Part shown: positions 43,703 through 54,089 of the stretch, piece by piece
Numbering within the stretch: position 1 is the stretch's first letter
Layout: every line of letters begins with the position of its first letter
Origin: Aliiglaciecola sp. 3_MG-2023
GTDB taxonomy: Bacteria; Pseudomonadota; Gammaproteobacteria; Enterobacterales; Alteromonadaceae
Length of the DNA: 64,000 nucleotides
Assembly (NCBI RefSeq): GCF_030548205.1
Contig: NZ_JAUORV010000003.1
Coordinates: forward strand, 62,001-126,000
Reading direction: 5' to 3'
Notes under the pieces: generated by a model
What the model was told of the DNA's origin: nothing
Seen by the model: the letters and a program-made list of their open reading frames with translations, nothing else
Databases searched by the model: none
Made by a program: the position numbers and the translations under genes

Positions 43703-46700
43703 TTAGGCAACCGATCCAGGTTTAGTGGCTGCGGCAGCCGAACTATTCGCAGTATTGGCCATAGACGCTGTTTTACCTGAAACTTTTAAACCAGCGCGCT
43801 TTTCAGCAGCGAGTGCTTTAATTTCAATTTCATTAAAATCCGTTTCAATTGCTTTAGGCTTTGCCATAGGATGAGACACAGGTGCTTTGGTTACCGTCAC
43901 CTTTGGTCTTTTGGCTGCCTTTGGCTTTTTCGCAATTTCTTCAACCTTTTCAGGTTGTTCAGTGATTGCGTTTGAATCGGCAGTTTTAGGCGCTTCAGCT
44001 ACAGGCTCAACGACAGTTTCTACTGCAGGCTTTTCATCGACTTCTTGCTCAACCGGCGTGTTAACGACAGTAGGGGAAGGAGTGGCGTCTGCAACTTTAG
44101 CTGTCTCTTCAGTAGTTGCAACATCAGCATTATCTGCATCCAACTGAATCTCTACTTGCTCAGGTTGAGCTGCCTTAGCTTTTGCTGGCTTAGCAGCTTT
44201 AACCGGTTCCTTTGGTTCAGTTGTCGTCTCAGTATTGACTATCACTTCGTCCTGTTTAGCCTCTGCATTTGCACTCTCATCTACAGTGGTAGACTCAGCC
44301 ACATTTTCGTCGGCTTTCTTAGTACGTCTTCTCGCACGAGGTTTTGCTTTAGGTTTTTCTGCTTTTACCTCTTCATTAGCATCAGTGGCTTGCACACCAG
44401 GAGTATCGTGTGATTCAAACTTAAGTTCATCTTGAGCTAATTGTTCATTAGCCTTTTCAGTTGAATCAGTTGCATTGCCTTCTTCTGCCCCAGAACCTTC
44501 TTTTCTGCGCTTTTGACCTGCAGCACGAATATGTCGAGGAGAACGTCTGCTTCTGCTGCGCTCTGCTTGTCCTTCGTCTTTAGACTCGGTACTTACTGTT
44601 TCGGTTGCTGCTGTTTGGTTTTCAGTGGTTTGAGTTGCATTATTCAACTCGTCATTTTTGGTTTCTTCGCTTTGAACCTTATCGTTTTTAACTTCTTCAA
44701 CCTTGGTTTTTGGTTGCGGAGTTTTCGTGACTTCAGTTTGAGCTTGAGTGACTACATTGGCATTTTCACCTTTGTCACCACGCACATTTCGACGGGTATC
44801 GCGTCTTTTTCTGCGTTCTGCAACTTTCTCATTTTTACGCTCGGGTTGGTTTTCAACCGATGCGTTCTCTTTAGTCGTTTGATTTGCATTAGGATCTTGC
44901 GTTTTATTACGATTATCACGACGCTGCTTAGGCTTCTTATCGCGTTTTTGCTCAGGCTTATCAGCTTGGCTTTTCTCAGTCCGTGTTGTCTTTTCTCTGC
45001 GTTCTGATGCTTTTGGTTTGCGATTGCCTGAACGCTCGTTGCGATTACGAGTATTCCGTTGTGGGCGTTTATTTTGTGAACTACTGGTTTCCTTTTTCGG
45101 CGCAGGCTCTGGTTCGCTTGCAAACAGAGTAGATAACCATTTAGAGACTTTAGTCAACAATGACGCTTCTTCAGTTTTCGTGGCTACCGGAGCTTGCTGT
45201 GGCGCAGATAAACCTTGTAACACAGGTTGCTCTTTTGGCTTGATTTCTTGAGTAGGATTATCAACCTCAGCAGACTGTGTATCCATCAACTCAATGTTAT
45301 AGCTCGCTTCAGTGACAGTATCGTCCGGTCGTCTACGAGCAACATGGTAATGAGGCGTTTGTAAATTTGGATTTGGAATAATCAACAAATTTACCCCATG
45401 ACGTTTTTCAATAGATTGGATTGAACGTCTTTTTTCGTTTAACAAGTAAGTAGCAACATTAACGGGTAATTGTGCTTCTATTTGCCCGGTGTTGTCTTTA
45501 ATACTTTCTTCTTCCATTATGCGAAGAACTGATAATGCTAAAGATTCAGTACCACGAATGTTACCGTGGCCACTACAGCGAGGACATACAATATGAGCTG
45601 ACTCACCCAGTGAAGGACGTAACCTTTGACGTGACATTTCTAACAAACCAAATCGAGAAATACGTCCCAATTGGATTCTAGCTCGGTCATGTTTGACTGC
45701 ATCTTTAAGGCGATTTTCAACTTCACGCTGATGGCGCACTGGCGTCATATCAATAAAATCGATTACGACAAGGCCACCGGCATCTCGTAATCTCAATTGA
45801 CGTGCAATTTCATCGGCGGCTTCAAGGTTAGTATTAAATGCCGTTTCTTCAATATCACCGCCTTTTGTTGCCCGGGCAGAGTTGATATCAATGGAAATCA
45901 TTGCTTCAGTAGGATCAATGACTATTGAACCACCAGAGGGGAGGCGTACTTCACGTTGAAATGCAGATTCAATTTGAGTTTCAATCTGATAATGACTGAA
46001 AAGCGGTACATCACCTTTGTATTGTTTTACTCGGCTTGCGAAGTCAGGTCTTACTAATTGAATATGCTGCAGAGCTTTTTCATAAACCTCTACACTATCA
46101 ATGAGGATTTCACCGACATCACGACGCAAATAATCACGTATAGCTCTGACAATGACGTTACTTTCCTGGTGAATAAGGAAAGGAGCTGGCTTAGTTTCAG
46201 ACGCTTCTGAAATTGCGTTCCAATGACGAATTAGCACATTTAAATCATGCTCTAATTCTTCAAATGATTTACCAACGCCTGCCGTTCTGACGATTAACCC
46301 CATGCCTTCAGGCAATTCGAGTTTGTTTAAGGATTGTTTTAAATCGGTACGCTCATCACCTTCAATTCGGCGAGAAATGCCACCTGCACGAGGATTATTC
46401 GGCATTAAAACTAGGTAACTTCCAGCCAAACTAATAAAAGTCGTAAGGGCAGCGCCTTTTTGACCGCGCTCTTCCTTATCAATTTGGATAATAACTTCTT
46501 GGCCTTCTTTAATCACATCTTTGATGCTAGGGCGGCCATCAAACTTATAACCTTTAGGGAAATAAGTTTTCGCTATTTCTTTAAGGGGTAAGAAACCATG
46601 TCGGTCTGCACCGTAATCAACAAACGCAGCTTCTAAACTGGGTTCAACACGGGTAATAGTTCCTTTGTAAATATTGGCTTTTTTTTGCTCGTGTCCAGGG

Positions 46701-46792
46701 CTTTCGATATCAAGATCATAAAGCTTTTGTCCATCGACCAATGCAACACGCAACTCTTCTTGTTGAGTAGCGTTGATTAACATTCTTTTCAT
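43703..46792 (-). CDS. rne: Ribonuclease E
   Basis: A 1029-residue endoribonuclease. The N-terminus [20 protein letters not shown] and S1 domain, the DNase-I-like catalytic region with metal-binding acids (VVIDFIDM), and the Zn-link C403-P-R-C406 match E. coli RNase E. From about residue 520 on it is a disordered scaffold, very rich in Glu, Lys, Thr, Ala and Arg, with an arginine-rich RNA-binding-like block ([20 protein letters not shown]). The extreme C-terminus contains [10 protein letters not shown], similar to the PNPase-binding end of E. coli RNase E (inference). A long structured leader lies upstream. Confidence 0.97.
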   Translation of the reverse strand: MKRMLINATQQEELRVALVDGQKLYDLDIESPGHEQKKANIYKGTITRVEPSLEAAFVDYGADRHGFLPLKEIAKTYFPKGYKFDGRPSIKDVIKEGQEVIIQIDKEERGQKGAALTTFISLAGSYLVLMPNNPRAGGISRRIEGDERTDLKQSLNKLELPEGMGLIVRTAGVGKSFEELEHDLNVLIRHWNAISEASETKPAPFLIHQESNVIVRAIRDYLRRDVGEILIDSVEVYEKALQHIQLVRPDFASRVKQYKGDVPLFSHYQIETQIESAFQREVRLPSGGSIVIDPTEAMISIDINSARATKGGDIEETAFNTNLEAADEIARQLRLRDAGGLVVIDFIDMTPVRHQREVENRLKDAVKHDRARIQLGRISRFGLLEMSRQRLRPSLGESAHIVCPRCSGHGNIRGTESLALSVLRIMEEESIKDNTGQIEAQLPVNVATYLLNEKRRSIQSIEKRHGVNLLIIPNPNLQTPHYHVARRRPDDTVTEASYNIELMDTQSAEVDNPTQEIKPKEQPVLQGLSAPQQAPVATKTEEASLLTKVSKWLSTLFASEPEPAPKKETSSSQNKRPQRNTRNRNERSGNRKPKASERREKTTRTEKSQADKPEQKRDKKPKQRRDNRNKTQDPNANQTTKENASVENQPERKNEKVAERRKRRDTRRNVRGDKGENANVVTQAQTEVTKTPQPKTKVEEVKNDKVQSEETKNDELNNATQTTENQTAATETVSTESKDEGQAERSRSRRSPRHIRAAGQKRRKEGSGAEEGNATDSTEKANEQLAQDELKFESHDTPGVQATDANEEVKAEKPKAKPRARRRTKKADENVAESTTVDESANAEAKQDEVIVNTETTTEPKEPVKAAKPAKAKAAQPEQVEIQLDADNADVATTEETAKVADATPSPTVVNTPVEQEVDEKPAVETVVEPVAEAPKTADSNAITEQPEKVEEIAKKPKAAKRPKVTVTKAPVSHPMAKPKAIETDFNEIEIKALAAEKRAGLKVSGKTASMANTANSSAAAATKPGSVA

Positions 46793-47507
46793 TGTATAAG
46801 ACTCGGTTTTAGTACCGAATGCGGAATAATGTAGAACTGAAAAACGTGGCTTGCAAGCTGCACCAAGCTGAAATTACCTTCAGTCTCACGACTGTAAAAA
46901 ACAGATCTTGTGCGCGTTTAGATGTGCCAAGGATTAACCTTAAGCATATGATTTCATTAGGGAAGTGAATTATTACGTGTGGTAATTTTTACTTCAGACC
47001 CTTGGGTGAAACGCCTCACCCCAATAAATTTTTTGTCTATCTTTCAAACTGACGTGATGTTAAACAAAACACATCAGTTTGTTGCCAAATTCAATTCTTA
47101 CTATTCTGCGATTGGTACTTTTTTATTGTATATCGCATGATGATTTGTAAATTTGCTTGCCCAACCAATCGAAAAAATACTCACTTCGACAGCGGCAATG
47201 CATCATTGTGTGTTACGAAATTTATTTCGTTGATGCCATACAAATTCTAATTTTCATCGCATTATTTACTGCTTTGCAACAGCAAAGCCAGCTAAACGGT
47301 CGGATTATCACATTAAAACTAACACTCTGGCAAGCAAATAAAAATTATAAAGCTAATTTAAATATTTAAGTTAGAATAGCCCTTTGGGCCACAGAACTTT
47401 CGTTGATAAATGAAAACGTCTAAACACTTGGCTTTTAACTTAATTTTGCATTCAAATGCGTTTAACCCAACACTAAATCCAATTAGTAAAACTCTACAGG
47501 CTCGTTA
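46793..47507. promoter_or_regulatory. Structured rne leader and divergent rne/rluC region
   Basis: This 715-base gap has no credible gene. Next to rne are several stems: TCGGT/ACCGA (46803-46818), CAGTC/GACTG (46881-46894), TTGGGTGA/TCACCCCAA (47002-47024) and CAAACTGA/TCAGTTTG (47045-47081). A long structured leader fits rne autoregulation, where RNase E cuts its own 5' UTR. On the rluC side, ACGAAAT/ATTTCGT (47215-47230) is flanked by GCATCA/TGATGC. The 70-codon frame at 47157 is TTG-started, has no ribosome-binding site, and is not accepted. Confidence 0.5.
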
Positions 47508-48467
47508 ATGACCGATTCAAACTTCAATAAAGTACAATTTTTAGCCATCGACTCTGACCATGAAGGCCAAAGAATTGATAATTATTTACGTACAATATTG
47601 AAGGGCGTACCAAAAAGTATGATTTATCGGATTTTACGTAAAGGTGAAGTTAGGGTTAATAAAAAGCGTATTAAGCCAGAATACAAATTAGTGAGTGGTG
47701 ATGAAATTCGCCTGCCGCCTATTCGCGTGTCTGAATCCAGCCAACAAGCACCCTCCACTAAACTAGATAAAGTGGCCACTTTAGAATCTCACATTTTATT
47801 TGAAGATGATGTATTAATTGTGGTTAATAAACCCTCAGGCATGGCTGTACATGGAGGCAGTGGTTTGAGTTTTGGCGTAATTGAAGCTTTACGTGCACTG
47901 CGTCCCACAGCAAAGTTTCTCGAGTTAGTGCATCGTTTAGACAGGGATACCTCAGGTTGTTTGCTGATCGCTAAAAAACGTTCAGCGCTAAAGCACTTGC
48001 ACGAACAATTACGTAACAAGACCATGGACAAACGCTATCAAGCACTAGTTGATGGACATTGGCCTGAAAACCGCTTTAAAGTAAAAGCTCCATTATTAAA
48101 AAACATCGTTAAATCTGGTGAGCGCATAGTCACTGTCTCTGCGGAGGGTAAAGAATCTGAAACGCGCTTTCGGATCCTTGAATCCTTTGCCCAAGCGACT
48201 TTAGTGGAAGCCTCTCCAATTACCGGGCGGACCCATCAAATTCGAGTGCACTGTCAGCATGCAGGACATCCCATTGCCGGAGACAGTAAATATAAAGATG
48301 AAGATTTTAATCATTACATGGCAAAACAAGGATTAAATCGGTTATTTTTGCATGCCTATCGAATTTTATACGTGCATCCGGTGACGGGAAAGCAAATGAG
48401 CCATACCGCAAATTTGGATAATTCATTGAATCAGACACTCAAGGCGTTAAGAAAACTTCAGGCCTAA
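47508..48467 (+). CDS. rluC: Ribosomal large subunit pseudouridine synthase RluC
   Basis: A 319-residue enzyme with an N-terminal S4 RNA-binding domain (about 20-75) and a RluA-type catalytic domain. The catalytic Asp145 lies in the HRLDRDTSG motif (143-150); TGRTHQIRVH near 240 is also diagnostic. RluC converts U955, U2504 and U2580 of 23S rRNA in E. coli. Its position divergent from rne is conserved across gammaproteobacteria, supporting the assignment over RluD or RluA. Confidence 0.95.
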   Translation: MTDSNFNKVQFLAIDSDHEGQRIDNYLRTILKGVPKSMIYRILRKGEVRVNKKRIKPEYKLVSGDEIRLPPIRVSESSQQAPSTKLDKVATLESHILFEDDVLIVVNKPSGMAVHGGSGLSFGVIEALRALRPTAKFLELVHRLDRDTSGCLLIAKKRSALKHLHEQLRNKTMDKRYQALVDGHWPENRFKVKAPLLKNIVKSGERIVTVSAEGKESETRFRILESFAQATLVEASPITGRTHQIRVHCQHAGHPIAGDSKYKDEDFNHYMAKQGLNRLFLHAYRILYVHPVTGKQMSHTANLDNSLNQTLKALRKLQA

Positions 48468-48476
48468 TATTCTTTG

Positions 48477-49055
48477 TTAGCTCAACACGTCAAACTTAAA
48501 CTCAGCCAATACATCACAAAGGGCAATAAGAGGTAAGCCAACTAAACTATTTGGATCTCGCCCCTGTAATTGGCTGAACAAACTAATTCCCAAACCTTCA
48601 CATTTAAAACTGCCTGCGCAATCTAATGGACTTTCTTTGGCAATATAGTTTTCTATTTGTTGATCGGTTAAGTTGCGGAAACAGACAGTGTACTCTTCCA
48701 CCAAGGATATACATTTATTGCTATTTGCATCGACCACACTTAACCCCGTATAAAAGACGACTTCTTTACCACTGCATTGTTGCAACTGCATTTTGGCGTT
48801 TTGAGGGGTTCCAGGTTTGCCTAGTATATCGTTATGTAAACTGGCTGTTTGATCAGAGCCTATTATCAAACCACTTTTATAGTGACGCGCCACGTCTTTT
48901 GATTTTGCCTCTGCCAGTCTTAATGCCATGTCTTTAGCTGACTCGTTTAAACGTCGGCTTTCAACAACGTTGGGTTTATGACAAATGAAATCGAGTTGCA
49001 GTTTATCGAGTAGGGCTTTACGATATTTAGAAGTGGAAGCAAGAACTATTTTCAC
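48477..49055 (-). CDS. yceF: Maf-family nucleotide pyrophosphatase YceF
   Basis: A 192-residue protein starting MKIVLASTSKYRKALL, with the conserved ESRRLNE and the catalytic SDQTA (Asp68). YceF-type Maf proteins hydrolyse methylated nucleotides such as 7-methyl-GTP. It is convergent with rluC and divergent from yceD, the classical placement of yceF. Confidence 0.93.
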   Translation of the reverse strand: MKIVLASTSKYRKALLDKLQLDFICHKPNVVESRRLNESAKDMALRLAEAKSKDVARHYKSGLIIGSDQTASLHNDILGKPGTPQNAKMQLQQCSGKEVVFYTGLSVVDANSNKCISLVEEYTVCFRNLTDQQIENYIAKESPLDCAGSFKCEGLGISLFSQLQGRDPNSLVGLPLIALCDVLAEFKFDVLS

Positions 49056-49126
49056 AATTTTCCGTTAAGTTAATAAAAAGTCTTCATTATTATTAGGGAA
49101 TAGGGGGCTTTTGGCTATATTTTCCT

Positions 49127-49155
49127 TTGACTAACGGCTTCAGTATCTATATTAT
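49127..49155 (+). promoter_or_regulatory. Near-consensus sigma-70 promoter of the yceD-rpmF-plsX-fab operon
   Basis: TTGACT (49127-49132), a 17-base spacer and TATTAT (49150-49155) give a very good promoter. A start site about seven bases later (49161-49163) lies only two to four bases before the yceD ATG at 49165, which has no Shine-Dalgarno sequence, so the transcript would be nearly leaderless. Confidence 0.7.
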
Positions 49156-49164
49156 GCGCGCCCT

Positions 49165-49698
49165 ATGCAGAAAGTGAAATTGCCCAAGTTTATCGAACCA
49201 GTCAAAAGTGCTACAAAACGCTCTGATTATAAGGGTGTGATGATGACTTCTGACATGGCGCGTTTTCTTAGTGCAGTGGCCACCGCTGCTGATACTGTTG
49301 AAGCTGAAGTAAGATTCGATAAAGACGAGCAGGGTCTGAATTTTTTTCAAGGACAACTATCAACATCAGTGGAGCTTGTCTGTCAGAGATGTAATGAGCA
49401 ATTTGCTCATTCAATTCACACATCATTTTGTTTTAGTCCGGTGAAACGGAAAGCAGTTGAAACAGATGATGAAGTTGAATTGCCGGACATTTACGAACCG
49501 GTAGAGGTCAATGACCATGGAGAAATCAATCTACTGCAATTGTTCGAGGATGAACTAATATTGTCTTTGCCCATTGTCGCCCTTCATGCAGAGGAGGATT
49601 GCAATATCAAGCGGGATGAAATGCAGTTTGGTAAGATTGAACCGGCCGATGAACGTCCAAACCCTTTCGCGGTTTTGAAAGAACTTAAGCGAGACTAG
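49165..49698 (+). CDS. yceD: YceD/DUF177 protein
   Basis: A 177-residue protein with the hallmark start [10 protein letters not shown] and a CxxC pair at C73/C76 (LVCQRC), then [12 protein letters not shown] and the C-terminal [12 protein letters not shown]. The family is linked to 23S rRNA precursor accumulation and is always next to rpmF. The identical N-terminus in E. coli YceD fixes the start at 49165 despite the missing ribosome-binding site. rpmF follows after 10 bases. Confidence 0.95.
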   Translation: MQKVKLPKFIEPVKSATKRSDYKGVMMTSDMARFLSAVATAADTVEAEVRFDKDEQGLNFFQGQLSTSVELVCQRCNEQFAHSIHTSFCFSPVKRKAVETDDEVELPDIYEPVEVNDHGEINLLQLFEDELILSLPIVALHAEEDCNIKRDEMQFGKIEPADERPNPFAVLKELKRD

Positions 49699-49708
49699 GA
49701 GTAATGTA

Positions 49709-49879
49709 ATGGCTGTACAAAAGAACAAGAAAACTCGTTCAAAGCGTGGTATGCGTCGTGCACACGATTCTTTGACTGGAGCGACTTTGTCTGTAGATTC
49801 AACTTCAGGTGAGACGCATCTTCGTCATCACGTGACTGTTGACGGTTACTACAAAGGCAAAAAAGTTATCGCTGACTAG
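49709..49879 (+). CDS. rpmF: 50S ribosomal protein L32
   Basis: A 56-residue protein beginning [20 protein letters not shown]. The Zn-coordinating Cys residues found in some L32 proteins are absent, so it is a Cys-free type. TAGGAG precedes the ATG at suitable spacing. plsX begins two bases after the stop. Confidence 0.97.
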   Translation: MAVQKNKKTRSKRGMRRAHDSLTGATLSVDSTSGETHLRHHVTVDGYYKGKKVIAD

Positions 49880-49881
49880 CA

Positions 49882-50913
49882 ATGACTTTTAGCCGTCTAA
49901 CCATTGCGTTAGATATTATGGGGGGCGACAACGGCCCCCATGTAACTCTTCCTGCAGCGATAAAAGCACTGCACGAAATCCCACACCTATATTTTATACT
50001 TTGCGGTGATGAACAAATCATTTCAAAGGTAGTCAGTAGACAACCCTTATCCATTCAAGAGCGCGTAGAGATCCAACATTGTTCAGAACATGTTGCCATG
50101 GATGAAAGGCCGAGTTCTGCCCTGCGCAATAAAAAAGATTCTTCCATGCGTCGTGCTTTAGAGCGCGTAGAGTGTGGTGATGCTGATGCGTGCGTGAGTG
50201 CCGGAAACACCGGAGCGCTGTTGGCGATAGCTTATCATGTCCTAAAAACGTTACCGGGTATTGACCGTCCCGCCCTCGTATCTGCATTACCTACCGATGA
50301 TCATCACAAACTGTTTCTGTTAGATTTAGGGGCAAACGTGAATTGTGATTCAGAAACCTTGTTTCAATATGCGGTAATGGGTTCGGTTTTAGCTGAAGAG
50401 GTGGCAGGGGTGACTCATCCACGAGTGGCGTTACTCAACGTCGGAGAGGAACAAATCAAAGGCAATGACCAAGTCAAATTTACCGCGCAACTGTTACAGC
50501 AAGCTAAAGGAATAAACTATACTGGTTTCGTTGAAGGTAATGACATCTTTACTAATTGCGCTGATGTGGTGGTTGCTGATGGATTTGTGGGTAATATTGC
50601 CTTAAAAGCCTGTGAAGGTCTTGCCACATTAGTTTTAGAAGAGGCAAAGCGGGTTTCAAACGAAAATTGGTTGACGAAATTATTGGCGAAAATAGCGTTG
50701 CCATTGTTAAGAAAGATTTATCGAAGGGTGAACCCCGACCAGTATAATGGCGCGAGTCTGATAGGATTGCGCGGAATTGTGGTCAAGAGCCATGGTAATG
50801 CTTCTTCAGATGCTTTCTTATTTGCAATTAGGGAAGCGGAACAAGAAGTACAACGACAAGTTCCGAAAAAAATAAAAGATAAAATTGAATCCGTTTTAAT
50901 GGAGCGCTCTTAA
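49882..50913 (+). CDS. plsX: Phosphate acyltransferase PlsX
   Basis: A 343-residue soluble enzyme converting acyl-ACP to acyl-phosphate for phospholipid synthesis. The start LTIALDIMGGDNGP, the GNTGALLA and VVADGFVGNI segments are typical. It follows rpmF by two bases and leads into fabH, whose ribosome-binding site (GGAGCG) is in the plsX end. Confidence 0.96.
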   Translation: MTFSRLTIALDIMGGDNGPHVTLPAAIKALHEIPHLYFILCGDEQIISKVVSRQPLSIQERVEIQHCSEHVAMDERPSSALRNKKDSSMRRALERVECGDADACVSAGNTGALLAIAYHVLKTLPGIDRPALVSALPTDDHHKLFLLDLGANVNCDSETLFQYAVMGSVLAEEVAGVTHPRVALLNVGEEQIKGNDQVKFTAQLLQQAKGINYTGFVEGNDIFTNCADVVVADGFVGNIALKACEGLATLVLEEAKRVSNENWLTKLLAKIALPLLRKIYRRVNPDQYNGASLIGLRGIVVKSHGNASSDAFLFAIREAEQEVQRQVPKKIKDKIESVLMERS

Positions 50914-50916
50914 AAT

Positions 50917-51876
50917 ATGTACTCAAAAATAATAGGTACTGGAAGTTATTACCCTGCAGAAGTCCGTAGCAACGCAGATCTAGAACAAATGGTTGATACG
51001 ACTGATGAATGGATAACAGATCGAACGGGAATTAAAGAAAGAAGAATTATTGGCGCAGATGAAACTGCTGCCACTATGGGATACGAAGCGTCTCTAAAAG
51101 CCATTGAAGCAGCCGGTATAGATAAAAAGTCTATTGATATGATTGTATGTGCTACTACAAGTGGCCGATACGCGCTGCCCAGCACGGCCTGTGAAATTCA
51201 AAAAGCGTTAGAAATTGACGGTATACCCGCGTTTGATGTTGCCGCCGCTTGTGCTGGTTATTGCTATGCATTAAGTGTGGCAGATCAATATATAAAAACC
51301 GGCATGGTGAAGCGAATTTTAGTTATTGGCACAGATTGTTTATCTAAAATGATCAATCCTGAAGATCGCTCAATGGTTATTCTATTTGGTGATGCTGCCG
51401 GTGCAACGCTTCTTGAAGCAAGTGAAGAGCCTGGTATTTTGTCGACTCATATAAATGCTGCTGGATCCTACGGAGACTTGTTACAAATTGGTCACGTTGA
51501 GCATGGTAATGAGCAATCGGTACATGAAAACTGGGGCAGCATGAAAGGAAACGAAGTCTTTAAAGTGGCAGTGACTAAACTCAGTGAAGTTGTAGAGCTG
51601 ACTTTAAAAGCAAATAACATGCAAAAATCAGATTTAGATTGGTTGGTTCCTCATCAAGCAAACTTTCGCATTATCAAAGCAACCGCCAAAAAGTTAGAAA
51701 TGTCTTTGGACCAAGTTGTTCTAACCTTAGAAGATTATGGTAATACATCGGCTGCAACTGTGCCCACAGCACTCGATAAAGCAATAAGAGATGGACGTAT
51801 TCAACGTGGCCAAAACTTGTTGTTAGAAGCATTCGGCGGCGGATTTGCTTGGGCGGCAGCCCTCGTTAAATACTAA
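50917..51876 (+). CDS. fabH: 3-oxoacyl-ACP synthase III FabH
   Basis: A 319-residue condensing enzyme that starts fatty-acid chains from acyl-CoA and malonyl-ACP. The catalytic triad is Cys112 (AACAGYC), His in VPHQANFRI (about 246) and Asn in [10 protein letters not shown] (about 276). Length and motifs match FabH. It stands three bases after plsX. Confidence 0.97.
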   Translation: MYSKIIGTGSYYPAEVRSNADLEQMVDTTDEWITDRTGIKERRIIGADETAATMGYEASLKAIEAAGIDKKSIDMIVCATTSGRYALPSTACEIQKALEIDGIPAFDVAAACAGYCYALSVADQYIKTGMVKRILVIGTDCLSKMINPEDRSMVILFGDAAGATLLEASEEPGILSTHINAAGSYGDLLQIGHVEHGNEQSVHENWGSMKGNEVFKVAVTKLSEVVELTLKANNMQKSDLDWLVPHQANFRIIKATAKKLEMSLDQVVLTLEDYGNTSAATVPTALDKAIRDGRIQRGQNLLLEAFGGGFAWAAALVKY

Positions 51877-51911
51877 TTTCTTTTTGTTTACAGTTACCCA
51901 AGGTATGATTT

Positions 51912-52841
51912 ATGACTAAACAAGCTTTTGTGTTTCCCGGTCAGGGATCTCAAACAGTTGGAATGTTAGCCGATCTGGCTGCGAATTATCCACAAATTCA
52001 GACGACATTTAGCGAAGCCTCAGAAGCGTTGGGCTATGATTTGTGGGATTTAGTGCAAAATGATGAAAATCAGCAACTCAATCAAACTCACATCACTCAA
52101 CCAGCGCTATTAACCGCAAGTGTAGCGATTTATCGATTACTTTTAGACTTAGGTTGTGACAAACCAGATTATATGGCTGGTCATAGTCTCGGTGAGTATT
52201 CTGCTTTAGTTTGTGCAGAGGTTATCAGCTTAAAAGAGGCGGTAAAATTGGTTGAAGCAAGAGGCCAATTTATGCAACAAGCTGTGCCTGCAGGTGAGGG
52301 GGCAATGTATGCAATTATTGGCTTGGCAGATGACCTGATTTTAGCTGCTTGTGAAAAAGCGCAGCAACAAACAAGTGAAGTTGTCTCAGCGGTTAATTTT
52401 AATTCTCCAGGGCAAGTTGTGATTGCAGGAACCACCGAAGCAGCTAAAGTAGCAGCAGAGTTGTGTAAAGAAGGGGGGGCAAAACGCGCACTGCCGTTAC
52501 CCGTGAGTGTGCCTTCTCACTGTGCATTAATGAAGCCCGCAGCCGAAAAGTTATCAGCTTTAATAGAATCTATTACTTTTGCTGAACCCAGTGTTACTGT
52601 TGTAAATAACGTTGATGTTAAGTCTGCTAAAGATGCAGATAGTATTAAAGATGCGTTGGTGCGACAACTTTATTGTCCAGTTAGATGGACTGAAACAATT
52701 GAATATCTTGCTAGCCAGAACGTTGAAAAAATGTACGAAGTAGGGCCGGGTAAAGTACTTGTCGGTCTTATTAAACGGATCAATAAAACAATTGAAACAG
52801 ACTCTTTAAACACAGTGGAATCAGTCCAAAAATTACTGTAA
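51912..52841 (+). CDS. fabD: Malonyl-CoA:ACP transacylase FabD
   Basis: A 309-residue enzyme with FPGQGSQ (8-14), the nucleophile Ser92 in GHSLGEYS, and the later His in VPSHC. It loads malonyl onto ACP. AAGG lies just before the ATG, 35 bases after fabH. Confidence 0.97.
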   Translation: MTKQAFVFPGQGSQTVGMLADLAANYPQIQTTFSEASEALGYDLWDLVQNDENQQLNQTHITQPALLTASVAIYRLLLDLGCDKPDYMAGHSLGEYSALVCAEVISLKEAVKLVEARGQFMQQAVPAGEGAMYAIIGLADDLILAACEKAQQQTSEVVSAVNFNSPGQVVIAGTTEAAKVAAELCKEGGAKRALPLPVSVPSHCALMKPAAEKLSALIESITFAEPSVTVVNNVDVKSAKDADSIKDALVRQLYCPVRWTETIEYLASQNVEKMYEVGPGKVLVGLIKRINKTIETDSLNTVESVQKLL

Positions 52842-52853
52842 TAAGGTATTATA

Positions 52854-53594
52854 ATGAACGATTTAAATGGAAAAGTTGCTCTGGTAACTGGCGCTAGTCG
52901 AGGTATCGGAAGAGCTATCGCTGAGTCATTAGCGGAACAAGGGGCTGTCGTCATTGGAACGGCCACTTCTGATAAAGGCGCTGAGTCTATAACAGATTAT
53001 CTTTCTAAATTCGGCGGTCAAGGTTTAACCTTAAATGTCACTGATCAGAGCTCACTTGATGAAGTATTGACTAAAATTAAAGAAAATCATGGCGAAATTG
53101 ATATTTTAGTTAATAATGCAGGTGTCACTCGCGATAATTTGCTGATGCGAATGAAAGATCAAGAATGGGAAGATATTCTAAATACCAACTTAACACCAAT
53201 TTTTAAACTGACTAAAGCCGTTTTACGTGGCATGATGAAAAAACGTAGTGGTAGAATTGTTAATATAGGCTCGGTGGTTGGCACAACAGGTAACCCAGGA
53301 CAAGCCAATTATGCGGCAGCCAAAGCTGGGGTGATAGGTTTTAGTAAATCTACAGCCCGTGAAGTTGCTTCAAGAGGCATCACCGTAAATGTGGTTGCGC
53401 CTGGTTTTATTGATACAGATATGACAAAGTCATTGACTGACGAGCAAAAAGAAGCCATTTTCAAAGATATTCCAGCTAACAGGTTAGGCTTACCAAAAGA
53501 GATTGCCGCGGCTGTTAGCTTCTTAGTAAGTGATAATGCTGCTTACATTACGGGTGAAACTATCCATGTAAACGGCGGTATGTATATGGGATGA
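52854..53594 (+). CDS. fabG: 3-oxoacyl-ACP reductase FabG
   Basis: A 246-residue short-chain dehydrogenase. The NADPH-binding motif is TGASRGIG (12-19), NNAG is at 87-90, and the catalytic residues are Ser140, Tyr153 and Lys157 (YAAAK). The C-terminus ETIHVNGGMYM is typical of FabG. It reduces 3-oxoacyl-ACP in fatty-acid elongation. Confidence 0.97.
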   Translation: MNDLNGKVALVTGASRGIGRAIAESLAEQGAVVIGTATSDKGAESITDYLSKFGGQGLTLNVTDQSSLDEVLTKIKENHGEIDILVNNAGVTRDNLLMRMKDQEWEDILNTNLTPIFKLTKAVLRGMMKKRSGRIVNIGSVVGTTGNPGQANYAAAKAGVIGFSKSTAREVASRGITVNVVAPGFIDTDMTKSLTDEQKEAIFKDIPANRLGLPKEIAAAVSFLVSDNAAYITGETIHVNGGMYMG

Positions 53595-53699
53595 TAAACG
53601 TATTTAACAGTCATACCTTTTAAGGTTGATCGTTAATATATTGTTTATTAGACTAATTTGATTCGGTGGTTTGACCAGATGAAAAGTTAATTGTCTTAC

Positions 53700-53728
53700 T
53701 TGCAAGACAGTGGCTAGCTGAATAAACT
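53700..53728 (+). promoter_or_regulatory. Possible acpP promoter
   Basis: TTGCAA (53700-53705), a 17-base spacer and TAAACT (53723-53728) lie 45 bases before acpP and match four of six bases in each box. A separate acpP promoter in the 178-base fabG-acpP gap would explain the high level needed for acyl carrier protein. A small stem TGTCTT/AAGACA (53692-53709) overlaps it. Confidence 0.4.
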
Positions 53729-53772
53729 ACCGGAAATTTAAACTCTAGCTACTTATAGGGAAAACTAGAATC

Positions 53773-54012
53773 ATGAGTAACATCGAAGAACGCGTTAAAA
53801 AAATCATCGTCGAGCAATTGGGCGTTAAAGAAGAAGAAGTAAAAGCTGAAGCGTCATTTGTTGATGATTTGGGAGCAGATTCACTAGATACTGTTGAATT
53901 AGTAATGGCTTTGGAAGAAGAATTTGATACTGAAATTCCAGATGAAGAAGCTGAAAAAATTACTACAGTTCAGTCTGCAATAGACTACGTTAACGCAAAT
54001 AAAGACGCGTAA
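53773..54012 (+). CDS. acpP: Acyl carrier protein
   Basis: A 79-residue acidic protein. Ser37 in [18 protein letters not shown] is the 4'-phosphopantetheine site. It carries acyl chains through fatty-acid synthesis. A terminator follows after 11 bases. Confidence 0.98.
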   Translation: MSNIEERVKKIIVEQLGVKEEEVKAEASFVDDLGADSLDTVELVMALEEEFDTEIPDEEAEKITTVQSAIDYVNANKDA

Positions 54013-54023
54013 GATACTCCTAT

Positions 54024-54046
54024 AAACGGCTCTATCTGAGCCGTTT
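54024..54046 (+). terminator. Terminator between acpP and fabF
   Basis: AAACGGCTC pairs with GAGCCGTTT around TATCT and is followed by a short T/C-rich tract. It likely attenuates transcription so that acpP is made in excess of fabF. Confidence 0.8.
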
Positions 54047-54089
54047 TCTTCTTTATACATAAAATAATAAACTTTATGCGGAGGCCTAT

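Noticed and set aside
44513-45007. Long frames antisense to rne (also 44045-44413, 43887-44147)
   Set aside because: They mirror the Glu/Lys/Ala/Thr-rich codon bias of the RNase E tail and have Cys/Leu/Phe-rich low-complexity translations typical of antisense shadows.
47152-47338. TTTGCTTGCC and GGCAAGCAAA, a 10-bp inverted repeat 168 bases apart (possible MITE ends)
   Set aside because: No target-site duplication is visible and the interior has no element-like features; a 10-bp match at this distance can be chance.
47157-47369. 70-codon frame between rne and rluC
   Set aside because: It begins with TTG, has no ribosome-binding site, shows no recognisable domain, and lies in a region better explained by leader and promoter structure.
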